DNA of 64,000 nt from Rhodoferax_B ferrireducens_A (GTDB taxonomy: Bacteria > Pseudomonadota > Gammaproteobacteria > Burkholderiales > Burkholderiaceae_C), in assembly GCF_031458075.1 (NCBI RefSeq), contig NZ_JAVDXT010000004.1, positions 1 to 64,000 on the forward strand, read 5' to 3'. Shown piece after piece: positions 52,817 through 62,513 of the stretch; the first letter of the stretch is position 1; each line of letters begins with the position of its first letter. The position numbers were made by a program, and so were the translations under genes. Under the pieces are notes generated by a model. That model was not told where the DNA came from. It did not search any database and saw nothing but the letters and a program-made list of their open reading frames with translations.

Positions 52817-53435
52817 CCTGTTCGTCGGCCAGCGCCGCATAGCTGCGGATCAGCTGCGCCAGCGACTCGGCCTCCAGCTTGGCGAACAGATTGGCGCGGT
52901 GGGTTTCCACGGTGCGCGGCGACACCTCCAGCGCCCGGCCAATCTCCTTGTTGGTCAGGCCGGCGACGATCAGGCCCAGCACCTCGCGCTCGCGCTCCGA
53001 CAGCTGGGCGTAGCGCTCGCGGGCCTGCCGGTCGGCCTGGTGCTGGGTGCGGGACTGCACATGCTGGCGCACCGCGTTCTGCAGGGCTTCGAGCAGGGCT
53101 TCGTCGTTGACCGGTTTTTCCAGAAATTCGGCTGCGCCGGCCTTGAAGGCGCGCCGGCACATGGCGACCGTGCCGTGGCCGGTCAGCATGATGACCGGCT
53201 GGTCCACACCTTGGGCCACCAGGGTGTCCAGCATGGCCAGGCCGCTGATGCCGGGCATGCGCACATCCAGCACGATGGCGCCTATGCCCTGGCGGTCGAA
53301 TTCGGCCAGAAAAGCCTGCGGGTCGGCCCAGGTCTGCACCCGCAACCCCACGGTGCTGATTAGCAGCGCCAGGCTGTCGCGCACGGCGGCGTCGTCGTCG
53401 ATCAGATGGATCAGTGGGGACAATGTGGTGTTCAT
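52809..53435 (-). CDS. Response regulator, FixJ/TodT-type (receiver + LuxR HTH)
   Basis: The 208-residue protein has a receiver domain (Asp57 in VLDVRMPG, Thr in MLTGHG, Lys in EKPV) and a LuxR-type helix-turn-helix (LSEREREVLGLIVAGLTNKE and on to about residue 198). It should be phosphorylated by the kinase encoded upstream, whose stop overlaps its start by four bases. Two inverted repeats at its 3' end, ahead of the HbpS-like gene, are candidate binding sites. Confidence 0.9.
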   Translation of the reverse strand: MNTTLSPLIHLIDDDAAVRDSLALLISTVGLRVQTWADPQAFLAEFDRQGIGAIVLDVRMPGISGLAMLDTLVAQGVDQPVIMLTGHGTVAMCRRAFKAGAAEFLEKPVNDEALLEALQNAVRQHVQSRTQHQADRQARERYAQLSEREREVLGLIVAGLTNKEIGRALEVSPRTVETHRANLFAKLEAESLAQLIRSYAALADEQAP

Positions 53436-54904
53436 GGCGCCAGGGGTAAGGACAGGCGCAGCGCGGCCCCGTGCGGTGCCACATTGCTGGCCTCCAGCGT
53501 GCCACCCATACCGCTGGCCAGGCTTTCACAGAGGTTTAGGCCCAGGCCCAGGCCACCATGGCGGGTGGAGAAAAACGGTTCGAAGATGCGCGGCAGCACT
53601 TCGGGCGGAATGCCGGGGCCGCTGTCCTGCACCGTCAGCCGGCCGTGCTGCGGGTCGGCCGTGATGCTCAACGTCAGCCGGCGCTCGGCCGGCGGCAGCT
53701 GCTCCAGCGCCTGCAGTGCGTTCATCAGCAGGTTGTGCACGATCTGCTCCAGCGCCACCGGTTCGGCCAGCACGCTGATGTTCGGCAGGCTGCTGTGCAC
53801 GCTGGGGTGTACCTCGCGGCGCGTGCATTCGGGCTCCAGCAGGTAGAGGGCGTCGTTTACAGCGTCCTGCAGGTTCACCGGCTGCAAGGGGCCGGCCAGG
53901 TCGGGCCGCTCCACCGCGCGGCGCAGCCGGCCGACTACGCTGGAGGCGCGCCGGGCCTGCTCCACCGCCTGCGCCATGGCGCTGCGGGCGGTGCTCAGCT
54001 CGGGTGGGTCTTCGTCGAGCAGGCGGCTGGCCGCCTGGGTGTTGGCCAGCATGGCCGTCAGCGGCTGGTTCAGCTCATGGGCCATGCCGGCGGCCAGTTC
54101 GCCCAGGGTGTTCAGCCGCGCGACCTGGCCCAGGCGCAGCAGCTCTTGGGCGCGGCGGCGTTCGTTGCGCTGGCGTTGCAGCGCCCGCAAGGCTACCAGC
54201 ACGGCGGCCATGGCCACGGCCCAGGCCAGCATGCGGCTCCAGGGCAATTCATTCCAGCCGACCTGGCGCAGCGCAGCTACGTCAAACGGCTGGCTGTCGG
54301 TGGCCAGGTGCTTGTGGAACTCAAAGCGCCAGCCGCCGTCGCCGATGCGGCCCGGCTGCACCACGAACTCCTGGCCCGCCTGCTCCAGCACCAGGCGTAC
54401 CGGGCTGGTGTCGGCCGGCATCGGCCATTCGCTCCAGGGCACCATGCTGCGCGCGTCTATGCGCAGCGCATAGCTGTTCGGGTCGGCGGCCAGCAGCAGC
54501 TGGAAGTGGCCCTGGGCCAGATGCGCGCTGGCCAGCACCACCTGGTGGCTGCGGCGGGAGCGCTCTTCGGCGGTGGTCAGCGCGGCATCCGGCCAGCTGG
54601 TATTGGGAGCGCGGTGCTGCACCCCCAGAATCTGCGGGTAGACCGAGGCCAGGCGCTGCTCGGGCGCGGCCGACAGGCCGGAGGCGCCGGCCGGCTGCAC
54701 CAGGGCCAGCATGGCCAGCACAGCATCGTGCTGCACCGCCCGCTGGCTCAGCAGGCGGTGGGCGATGCGGGCATCGGTTTCAAATGCATCGCGCAGCTGC
54801 GCCAGCTCCAGCCGCGCCAACGCCAGACTCCCCAGCGCGGTGAGCAGGCACCACGCCAGGAGCCACCAACCACGGCGCTGTACGGCTTTCCACATGGAAC
54901 CCAT
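53432..54904 (-). CDS. Membrane sensor histidine kinase
   Basis: The 490-residue protein has TM1 (about 12-31), a roughly 190-residue periplasmic sensor without a clear family, and TM2 (about 223-242). HisKA follows with phospho-acceptor His276 (MAHELNQP), then HATPase with NALQAL, DSGPGI and GLGLGL. The HisKA/HATPase part is of the DctB/FixL type. ATG 54904 (MGSMWK) is chosen because GAGG lies a few bases upstream; a much longer open frame runs back over dtd. It is the first gene of a four-gene minus-strand set. Confidence 0.88.
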   Translation of the reverse strand: MGSMWKAVQRRGWWLLAWCLLTALGSLALARLELAQLRDAFETDARIAHRLLSQRAVQHDAVLAMLALVQPAGASGLSAAPEQRLASVYPQILGVQHRAPNTSWPDAALTTAEERSRRSHQVVLASAHLAQGHFQLLLAADPNSYALRIDARSMVPWSEWPMPADTSPVRLVLEQAGQEFVVQPGRIGDGGWRFEFHKHLATDSQPFDVAALRQVGWNELPWSRMLAWAVAMAAVLVALRALQRQRNERRRAQELLRLGQVARLNTLGELAAGMAHELNQPLTAMLANTQAASRLLDEDPPELSTARSAMAQAVEQARRASSVVGRLRRAVERPDLAGPLQPVNLQDAVNDALYLLEPECTRREVHPSVHSSLPNISVLAEPVALEQIVHNLLMNALQALEQLPPAERRLTLSITADPQHGRLTVQDSGPGIPPEVLPRIFEPFFSTRHGGLGLGLNLCESLASGMGGTLEASNVAPHGAALRLSLPLAP

Positions 54905-54947
54905 TGTGCCTCGCCGGGTGACAATCCCGGTCTTCTGAGGAGTCTGG

Positions 54948-55403
54948 ATGAAAGCCGTTTTGCAAAGAGTGCGCGAAGCCCGGGTGCTGGTCGGCGCCGA
55001 GCTGGTGGGGGAGATTGGTCCGGGCCTGCTGGTGCTGCTATGTGCCGAGCGTGGCGATGCCGAGGCCCAGGCCGACAAGCTGTTGGCCAAGATTTTGAAG
55101 CTGCGCATCTTCAGCGACGCGGCCGGCAAGATGAACCTGAGCCTGCAGGACGTGGCCGGCGGGCTACTGGTGGTCAGCCAGTTCACCCTGGCGGCCGATG
55201 CCTCGGGCGGGAACCGGCCCAGCTTTACCGGTGCCGCGCTACCCGAGGATGGGCGCCGGCTCTACGACTACTTCGTGGCCCAGGCTCGCCTGGTGCACCA
55301 GCCGGTGCAGACCGGGCGGTTTGGCGCCGACATGCAGGTGCACCTTGTCAACGACGGGCCGGTGACGATTCCGTTGCACACTTCCGCAGCGCCCGCTGCG
55401 TAA
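54948..55403 (+). CDS. dtd: D-aminoacyl-tRNA deacylase
   Basis: Dtd removes D-amino acids from mischarged tRNA. The 151-residue protein has the conserved SQFTL motif (about residue 79) and GPVTIP near the C-terminus, which form the cross-subunit active site. It starts 43 bases from the divergent histidine kinase gene and ends near the convergent ybeY stop. Confidence 0.95.
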   Translation: MKAVLQRVREARVLVGAELVGEIGPGLLVLLCAERGDAEAQADKLLAKILKLRIFSDAAGKMNLSLQDVAGGLLVVSQFTLAADASGGNRPSFTGAALPEDGRRLYDYFVAQARLVHQPVQTGRFGADMQVHLVNDGPVTIPLHTSAAPAA

Positions 55404-55415
55404 GTCTTCACGCCA

Positions 55416-55871
55416 TCAGCCCGCGTAGGGGTTGGCGATGCCGAGTTCGGCCAGGATTTCGGTCTCGTAGGCTTCCATCTCGTCAGCGTCGGCGGCGCTG
55501 GTTTCGTGGTCCCAGCCCTGGGCGTGCAGGGTGCCGTGGACCAGCAGATGGGCGTAGTGGTCTTGCAGCGACTTGCCGTTCTCGGCGGCTTCGCGGGCGA
55601 CGACTGGCGCGCACAGCACCAGGTCGGCCGTGACCACCGGCTCCTGGGTGTAGTCGAAGGTCAGCACATTGGTGGCGTAGTCCTTCTTGCGGTACGCGCG
55701 GTTCAGCGCCTGGCCTTCCTCGGCATCGACGATGCGCACGGTGATTTTGGCGTCCACGGCCAGGGCATGGCGAATCCAGCGGGCCACGCTGTGGCGCGGC
55801 AGGGCGGCGCGGTGGGTCGCGGCGTCGGCCAGCTTGCCGAATTGCAGCGAGAGTTGCAGGTTGTTGAGCAT
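55416..55871 (-). CDS. ybeY: Endoribonuclease YbeY (rRNA maturation)
   Basis: YbeY is a zinc endoribonuclease involved in 16S rRNA 3'-end maturation and ribosome quality control. The 151-residue protein has the metal site His112, His116 and His122 (H-x3-H-x5-H) in HGTLHAQGWDHE. It follows phoH by 56 bases on the same strand, the widespread phoH-ybeY pair. Confidence 0.95.
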   Translation of the reverse strand: MLNNLQLSLQFGKLADAATHRAALPRHSVARWIRHALAVDAKITVRIVDAEEGQALNRAYRKKDYATNVLTFDYTQEPVVTADLVLCAPVVAREAAENGKSLQDHYAHLLVHGTLHAQGWDHETSAADADEMEAYETEILAELGIANPYAG

Positions 55872-55927
55872 GTTTTAGGCCTCTGGCGCAGGGTGTATCT
55901 GCGCAGGCAGCTATGGTTTCTGTAGTG

Positions 55928-56884
55928 TCAGGCGGCTTTGCGGCTGCGCACCGCGATGTCGGATTTGCCGCGGGTGTCGTAGGCGTCGACGATGCGCGCC
56001 ACCAGCGGGTGCCGCACCACGTCGGCGCTGGTGAAGCGGGTGATCGCAATGCCCTTGGTACGGCGCAGCACCTGCTCGGCGTCGATCAGGCCGCTGAGCT
56101 GGGTTTTCGGCAGGTCGATCTGGCTGACGTCGCCGGTCACCACGGCCTTGGCGCCGAAGCCGATGCGGGTCAGAAACATCTTCATCTGCTCGGGCGTGGT
56201 GTTCTGCGCCTCGTCCAGGATCACAAACGCGTTGTTCAGCGTGCGGCCGCGCATGAAGGCCAGCGGGGCCACTTCCAGCGCATTGCGCTCGAAGGCTTTT
56301 TGCACTTTTTCCGGCCCCATCAGCTCGTACAGCGCGTCGTACAGTGGGCGCAGATAGGGGTCGATCTTCTGGTTCAGGTCGCCGGGCAGAAAGCCCAGGC
56401 GCTCGCCGGCTTCCACCGCCGGGCGGGTCAGCACGATGCGCTGTACCGCGCTGCGCTCCAGCGCGTCCACCGCGCAGGCCACGGCCAGATAGGTCTTGCC
56501 GGTGCCGGCCGGGCCGATGCCGAAAGTGATGTCGTGCTGGGCGATGTTGTCCAGGTAGGTGGTCTGGTTCGGGGTGCGGGCGCGCAGGTCGGTGCGGCGG
56601 GTCTGCAGGCTGTGGCCGTCGGCGCCCAGGTCTGCATCGCTGGCCAGCATCAGCTGCACGGTGTCGGGCTTGATCGGGCGACCCGCCTGTTCGTACAGGG
56701 CCTGCAGCAGCTCCAGCGCCTGGTTGGCGGTGGCTTTGGGGCCGTCGATCTTGAACTGTTCGTGCCGGTGGGCGATCTTGATCTGCAGCGCGTCTTCGAT
56801 GGTGCGCAGATGCGCATCCATGGGGCCGCAGAGGTGGTCGAGCCGGGTGTTGTTAGGGGGCGAGAAGGTGTGGCGAACAATCAT
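55928..56884 (-). CDS. ybeZ: PhoH family ATPase (YbeZ)
   Basis: The 318-residue protein has a P-loop GPAGTGKT (124-131) and a VILDEAQNTT Walker B, as in PhoH/YbeZ. YbeZ interacts with YbeY and is thought to act as an RNA-related ATPase. The N-terminal region (1-100) contains the KH-like segment usual for the family. Promoter lies in the short region facing the bactofilin gene end. Confidence 0.93.
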   Translation of the reverse strand: MIVRHTFSPPNNTRLDHLCGPMDAHLRTIEDALQIKIAHRHEQFKIDGPKATANQALELLQALYEQAGRPIKPDTVQLMLASDADLGADGHSLQTRRTDLRARTPNQTTYLDNIAQHDITFGIGPAGTGKTYLAVACAVDALERSAVQRIVLTRPAVEAGERLGFLPGDLNQKIDPYLRPLYDALYELMGPEKVQKAFERNALEVAPLAFMRGRTLNNAFVILDEAQNTTPEQMKMFLTRIGFGAKAVVTGDVSQIDLPKTQLSGLIDAEQVLRRTKGIAITRFTSADVVRHPLVARIVDAYDTRGKSDIAVRSRKAA

Positions 56885-56939
56885 GGCCCGTATTGTCGCC
56901 TGCTACCCGCAACAGCGTTGCGGGTAGCCTTGCAGTCCG

Positions 56940-57476
56940 TCAGACGATGGCTTGCAGCGGGGCCTTGGTAGATGCGGATTTGTTGGTGCCGAATGCGATT
57001 TCGCCCGACAGCTGGCCGCCTTCTTCGATCACCAGCTTGCCGTAGCGGACCTTGCCCGTGACCTTGCCGGTGGCGTAGATCACCAGCTTGTCGCGTACCG
57101 TCAGCTCGCCGTCGAAGGCGCCGTGGATTTCGGCGATGTCGATATCGGCCGAGCCCTTGAAGGCGCCGGCCGAGGTGATCTGCATCAGGCGCGAGTCCAT
57201 CGTGGCCTCGACCGTACCTTCGACCACCAGGGTGTCGCAGTCGGTGATTTCCACGCCTTTGAGCTTGATGTTGGGCCCGACGGTCAGGGTGCTGCCGGTG
57301 GTTTTGACGGGGGCTTCGGCCGCAGCAGCAGGAGCGGCGGTCACAGCGGGCGATTCGACGGGGTTGGTGTTCATGGGGGGAGTCCGGGCCAGGGGAGGGG
57401 GGGTATTCGTCAGGTTCTGGCGCAAGCCAAAGGTTTCGGGTTCACGCTTGCCAAAAAACGGGGCTTGCAAAGCCAT
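56940..57476 (-). CDS. Bactofilin (polymer-forming cytoskeletal protein)
   Basis: Bactofilins self-assemble into non-polar filaments that help shape cells or place enzymes. The 178-residue protein has an N-terminal flexible tail rich in Pro/Ala (about 1-70) and a right-handed beta-helix core (about 75-165) rich in G-x-V/I strands (GVEITDCDTLVVEGTVEA, GKVTGKVRYGKLVIEEGG). ATG 57476 is preceded by AAGGAGG at ideal spacing. It ends 56 bases from phoH start on the same strand. Confidence 0.9.
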   Translation of the reverse strand: MALQAPFFGKREPETFGLRQNLTNTPPPLARTPPMNTNPVESPAVTAAPAAAAEAPVKTTGSTLTVGPNIKLKGVEITDCDTLVVEGTVEATMDSRLMQITSAGAFKGSADIDIAEIHGAFDGELTVRDKLVIYATGKVTGKVRYGKLVIEEGGQLSGEIAFGTNKSASTKAPLQAIV

Positions 57477-57630
57477 GGGAAATCCTCCTTGAAGAGACAC
57501 GACATACGTCTCAGAAGCCGTTGATGGTAGGGGGCTAAGCCGGTTACATCGCCCCGCAGGATGCAAGGTCTGTAACAAAATGACGGATCGCCCCCGTCGT
57601 GGACAATCGCGCTTTCAACACGGGAACCCC

Positions 57631-58203
57631 ATGATCGGACGACTCCAAGGCCTGCTGGCCGCCAAGAACCCGCCCCAGGTGCTGATCGACTGCCACGGCG
57701 TGGGCTACGAGGTGGATGTGCCCATGAGCACTTTCTACAACCTGCCGGCGCTGGGCGAGGCGGTCACTCTGCTGACCCATTTCGTGGTGCGCGAAGACGC
57801 GCAAATCCTCTACGGCTTTGCCACGCCGGGCGAGCGCGATGCGTTCCGCCAGCTGATCAAGATTTCCGGCGTGGGACCGCGCACCGCCTTGAGCGTGCTG
57901 TCGGGCATGGGCGTGGACGATCTGGCCCAGGCCATCACCTTGCAAGAGGTGGGGCGGCTGAAGAAGGTGCCCGGCATTGGCCCCAAGACCGCCGAGCGCC
58001 TGCTGCTGGAGCTGAAGGGCAAGCTGGGCTCGGACATCGGTGTGCGCACCGGCGCCACCAGCGACGCCCAGGCCGACATCCTGCAAGCCCTGGTGGCCCT
58101 GGGCTATAGCGACAAGGAAGCCGCGCTGGCGCTGAAGGCCTTGCCGGCTGGCGTGGGCGTGAGCGAAGGCATCAAGCTGGCTTTGAAGGCGCTGGCGAAA
58201 TAA
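57631..58203 (+). CDS. ruvA: Holliday junction DNA helicase subunit RuvA
   Basis: RuvA binds four-way junctions and targets RuvB for branch migration. The 190-residue protein starts with the classic MIGRLQG and has domain II helix-hairpin-helix motifs (SGVGPRTAL, PGIGPKTAE) and a C-terminal RuvB-binding domain (about 145-190). The start at 57631 is certain from the motif; the frame is open upstream. ruvB lies about 1.4 kb away, separated by an antisense carbonic anhydrase gene. Confidence 0.97.
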   Translation: MIGRLQGLLAAKNPPQVLIDCHGVGYEVDVPMSTFYNLPALGEAVTLLTHFVVREDAQILYGFATPGERDAFRQLIKISGVGPRTALSVLSGMGVDDLAQAITLQEVGRLKKVPGIGPKTAERLLLELKGKLGSDIGVRTGATSDAQADILQALVALGYSDKEAALALKALPAGVGVSEGIKLALKALAK

Positions 58204-58223
58204 GCGCTAAGCCCGGTTGTTAT

Positions 58224-58271
58224 GCTTTTGATAGCTGCCTGCGTAGGTGGAATATGCGCTGGCGGCCTATA
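58224..58271. repeat. Dispersed repeat, copy 2
   Basis: Reads GCTTTTGATAGCTGCCTGCG, then TAGGTGGAATATGCGCTGGCGGCC. It shares ATAGCTGC, GGTGGAATATGCGC and GGCGGCC-like words with the copy at 32407. It lies directly after ruvA and overlaps the C-terminal stop region of the antisense gene by a few bases. Confidence 0.7.
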
Positions 58272-59474
58272 TCACTGTGCATCGCGGACCACGCGGCCGT
58301 TCAAAGGTTGCACTGGCCGCGCGTTGTACGGAAACAGCTGGCTGAACAAACGCAGCTGCTCGGGGCTGATCTGTACCGGCTGCTTCAGCACCATCCACAG
58401 CACGCCTTCGGAGCAGGGCGGCGTGGTCAAGGAACCCATGAACTGGTAGTAGCGCATGTCTTGCGGCAGCAGCTCGTTCAGGTCCAGCAGGCCGGCGGGC
58501 ATGCGCACCCGGTCGCCGCTGTCCAGCGGCATATAGGTCCAGACCTTGTTGATCAGCGCATTCGCCTGGCCGGGGTCGAGCAGCACCGCAATCACCGCAA
58601 TTTGTCCATCGGGGTCGCGGTGCACCAGGTGGGCCACCATGGCGAAGGTCTTGCCATTCACGCGCTCTTCGCTCGGGTGGTGGAACACGATCTGGTGCAG
58701 CTTGTAGGTGGCGCTGCGCACCGTCAGCGTGTTCTCGCCCGCCACATCGACCTGGATGGTGCGGCCGTTGTTCACCACCATGGCGCTGCTGGGCTGGTAG
58801 CGGATTTGCAGCGGCTCGGCCGGGCCTTGCAAGGTGTTCAGCTGGTCGATGGCGATGGGCGACTGGCGCGTGCCCTGGGCGCAGAGGTGGAATTCGGGGT
58901 TCAGCTTGGCCCAGGCCTGCGGGCCGTTGCTGCCCTCGTAGCCCCAGCGCGTTTCGCCGGCCATGCCGCCGACGTTGCTGCTGCTGTGGGCAGCGCTGGG
59001 CTCGCGGCCGGCGGCGGCCAGGGCGGCCGCGCGGGTGGCGGCCCGGCTGTCCACCGGGTTCACCAGGCCGCCATGGGCTTTCTTGTAGGCCGCGGCCACA
59101 TCGGGCGGCGGCAGGGGGGCGCCACGGACGCTGGCCTTCTTGGGTTCGGCCTCGATGGTCAGGACCATCTTGGGCGTCTCGGCCGGCTTGCTTTTGGCGG
59201 CCTTGCCCTTCTTGGCCGGCGGGGGCGCGGCATTGGCTTTTTCGGCCGCGTCGCGTATTTGCTGGGCGATGGATTCCTTGCTGCCCGGGTCTTGCGGCTC
59301 GGGCTTGGCGGGCAGGGTGATCTTGCCTATGGATTTGGGTTTTTCGGCCGGGGCGTCAACGGCCCAGGCGCTGGCCAGCAAGCCGGAACACAGTAGCCAG
59401 CCTATCGTGCTGCCGCGCACAGTGCGCCAAGAAGAGGTGGTGAGAGCGCGCACTGGGGCGGGGCGGTGCATCAT
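58272..59474 (-). CDS. Alpha-carbonic anhydrase-like protein with altered zinc site
   Basis: The 400-residue protein has a signal/anchor segment (about 20-38), a Lys/Pro/Ala-rich region (40-160) and an alpha-carbonic-anhydrase domain (about 176-398; WGYEG, QSPIAID, GSLTTPPCSEGV). Aligned with the family motif QFHFH, it reads QIVFH: Val263 replaces the first zinc His, while His265 and His282 keep the other two. The proton-shuttle His of NNGH is Arg238. It may be inactive, use another ligand (His260 or His266) or bind rather than catalyse. ATG 59474 has AGGA upstream. It lies antisense between ruvA and ruvB. Confidence 0.88.
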   Translation of the reverse strand: MMHRPAPVRALTTSSWRTVRGSTIGWLLCSGLLASAWAVDAPAEKPKSIGKITLPAKPEPQDPGSKESIAQQIRDAAEKANAAPPPAKKGKAAKSKPAETPKMVLTIEAEPKKASVRGAPLPPPDVAAAYKKAHGGLVNPVDSRAATRAAALAAAGREPSAAHSSSNVGGMAGETRWGYEGSNGPQAWAKLNPEFHLCAQGTRQSPIAIDQLNTLQGPAEPLQIRYQPSSAMVVNNGRTIQVDVAGENTLTVRSATYKLHQIVFHHPSEERVNGKTFAMVAHLVHRDPDGQIAVIAVLLDPGQANALINKVWTYMPLDSGDRVRMPAGLLDLNELLPQDMRYYQFMGSLTTPPCSEGVLWMVLKQPVQISPEQLRLFSQLFPYNARPVQPLNGRVVRDAQ

Positions 59475-59596
59475 GGATGGAGTCCTGGCTTCGGGGAATG
59501 TGTTGCATCGACTATAGCCATAAGCGTTCGCGTGTTTCAAGGTGTTGCGCAGCGACACGCTATAGTGACCAGCCCACTCTTTGCCCTCTGCCTGCC

Positions 59597-60658
<1,062 letters not shown>

Positions 60659-60668
60659 GGGAAATTTA

Positions 60669-60733
60669 GCTTTGCTATTTAATTAATAGCTTCCTGTGCA
60701 GGTAATACCTGCGCAAACGGCTGATTTGGCTAT
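60669..60733. repeat. Dispersed repeat, copy 3
   Basis: Reads GCTTTGCTATTTAATTAATA, then GCTTCCTGTGCAGGTAATAC and CTGCGCAAACGGCTGATTT. It has the AT dyad GCTATTTAATTAATAGC and a GC dyad GCAGGTAATACCTGC. It follows ruvB and may help terminate both ruvB and the converging gene. Confidence 0.75.
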
Positions 60734-60754
60734 AAGCGTGGCAGGGCTGTCGGC

Positions 60755-61219
60755 CTACTTCACGCCACGCAGGTCGCGCCATTGCGCCCGCGCAAACCAG
60801 GCAGATACCGCGGCCAGTGCCAGGTAGAACCCCTGTAGGCCCCAGTTCAGCGCCGGAAATTTCACCAGGCCTATGAGCACAAACAGGATGCTGATGGCGC
60901 ACAGCAGGCCCGACAGCAGCAGCCAGACCAGTGTCAGTGCGCGTTCCACGCCGGTTTTGACGGTGCCCAGCGCGGTTTGCGTTTGCTGCCAGGCATCGGC
61001 CGCGTCCGCCAGCGGGCTTTGTTGTTGCTGCTCCACCAAGGCTTCGGCGATGGAGTTGCGCTGCACCAGTGCCGCAAAGTCCCCTTGGCGGGGCCGTGCA
61101 GCACGTTTGCGCCACCAGAAAACCAGGAACAGCAACAGAATGGCCGCGAGAAAGACACCGGCGTACAGCAGCTGCTCCTGCCACGGGTGCTCGGCGGCGT
61201 GCATCAGGTAGTGCAGCAT
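60755..61219 (-). CDS. Membrane protein of unknown function
   Basis: The 154-residue protein has three predicted transmembrane helices (about 18-36, 93-117 and 123-143) with a cytosolic Gln-rich loop between the first and second (about 45-90). No signal or enzymatic motif is visible and I do not recognise a family. It is 21 bases after the histidine phosphatase gene on the same strand, so it is likely co-transcribed with it. Confidence 0.65.
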   Translation of the reverse strand: MLHYLMHAAEHPWQEQLLYAGVFLAAILLLFLVFWWRKRAARPRQGDFAALVQRNSIAEALVEQQQQSPLADAADAWQQTQTALGTVKTGVERALTLVWLLLSGLLCAISILFVLIGLVKFPALNWGLQGFYLALAAVSAWFARAQWRDLRGVK

Positions 61220-61240
61220 GGCGCGGCTTTCAGATAGAGG

Positions 61241-61882
61241 CTAGGCGCTGGTTTCGTCCAGCGCGGTGTCGGCTTCCAGATGCTGGGTATCGGCCCAGCC
61301 CACCAGGTTGAAGCCCTGCGGCGTCCACAGCAGGCGGTTGATGGCCGCGTTGCCCAGCTCCCAGCTGCGCGGGTCTTGCAGGCCCAGGCCGACGGCCGCG
61401 CGGTACAGCACGTCCATCACGCCGCCGTGGGCCACGATGGCGATCAGCTCGCCGGGGTGCCGGGCCGCCAGGTCTTGCACGCAGCCGACCACCCGGTCGC
61501 GGAAGTCGTTCAGGCACTCGCCGCCCTCGGGGGCGAATTCCGGGTCGCGCTTGCGCCAGCGCAGTGCCTGGTCCGGCAGGCTGGCTTCGATCTCGGCAAA
61601 GGTATGGCCCTGGAACACGCCGAAGCCGCGTTCGCGCAGGCCTTCGTCGGTGTCGATCTCCAGGCCCACGGCGCCGGCCACTGCCAGCGCAGTTTCGTAG
61701 GCCCGCCATAGATCGCTGGCGTAGACCGCGGTGATGGGTTCGCCGGCGAGTGCCAGGCCCAGCTGCTGGGCTTGCCAGCGGCCGGTGGCGTTGAGCGGAA
61801 TATCCAGCTGGCCCTGGATGCGGGTGTCTACGTTCCAGGCGGTTTCGCCGTGGCGGATGGCGATGATGCGGGTGGGGTCCAT
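61241..61882 (-). CDS. Histidine phosphatase family protein (phosphoglycerate-mutase-like)
   Basis: The 213-residue protein has the catalytic RHGET motif (Arg10-His11-Gly12-Glu13), the second Arg in QGQLDIPLN and the late His in VAHGGVMDVL. The length and pattern fit cofactor-independent-type small phosphatases such as GpmB or CobC homologues. The true substrate is not determinable; glycolytic mutase activity is not implied. It is on the same strand as the DUF4136 lipoprotein gene upstream. Confidence 0.88.
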   Translation of the reverse strand: MDPTRIIAIRHGETAWNVDTRIQGQLDIPLNATGRWQAQQLGLALAGEPITAVYASDLWRAYETALAVAGAVGLEIDTDEGLRERGFGVFQGHTFAEIEASLPDQALRWRKRDPEFAPEGGECLNDFRDRVVGCVQDLAARHPGELIAIVAHGGVMDVLYRAAVGLGLQDPRSWELGNAAINRLLWTPQGFNLVGWADTQHLEADTALDETSA

Positions 61883-61907
61883 CAGGGCTCCAGAGAGGGC
61901 AGATAGG

Positions 61908-62504
61908 TTAATGCGGCAATTCGATGGTGACGTTGCGCGGGCCGGTGGGCGGATGCGGAAAACCTTGCAGGGCGGCGGCTACCAGCGCGGGCACCACGTC
62001 GGTGCCAATCGGCGAGCGGCTGTCAAAACCGGCGCGGGTCTCGTAGACCACCTGGCCGGTGGACAGCTCACGCAGCACCAGGCTCAGCTGGCGCTGGAAA
62101 TTGCGGGGTGGTGCCCGCCACAGCGGGGCCGAGAAGCCCATGCCCCAACCCCGACCGGCACCAATCCCGCCACCGATCCACGGCGAGTAGTAGCCACCAC
62201 CCCACATGAATGGGTCGTCGCGGTAGGTGGTTTCTTGCGCCTGGGTGGTGATCAGCAGGCTGTAGGCGGGGCGGGCGTTGTCCAGCACAAAACCGGCCTG
62301 GTTCAGCGCCGGCAGCGCCAGTTGCTCCAGCGCGGCTTGGGCCTCGGTCTGCTGCGAGGGCAGGCGTTCGAAGCGGAACGGCAGCGGACCCGGCGGGCTG
62401 CTCCAGGAGGCGAAGCTCTGGACTTGGCTGTCCACGCGCCAGAGGTTGGCGCAACCGGTCAGCAGCACGGCGGCTGCGAGGAGGAGGGTGCGCCAGATCA
62501 GCAT
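61908..62504 (-). CDS. DUF4136 lipoprotein
   Basis: The 198-residue protein has a lipobox LTGC (Cys18) and a DUF4136-like domain: FASWSSPPGPLPFRFERLPS and the C-terminal VYETRAGFDSRS, with a Gly/Trp/Tyr-rich loop in the middle. It is therefore an envelope lipoprotein of unknown function. It starts 9 bases after the ttcA stop, so the two are probably co-transcribed. Confidence 0.8.
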   Translation of the reverse strand: MLIWRTLLLAAAVLLTGCANLWRVDSQVQSFASWSSPPGPLPFRFERLPSQQTEAQAALEQLALPALNQAGFVLDNARPAYSLLITTQAQETTYRDDPFMWGGGYYSPWIGGGIGAGRGWGMGFSAPLWRAPPRNFQRQLSLVLRELSTGQVVYETRAGFDSRSPIGTDVVPALVAAALQGFPHPPTGPRNVTIELPH

Positions 62505-62513
62505 GGGAGCTCC

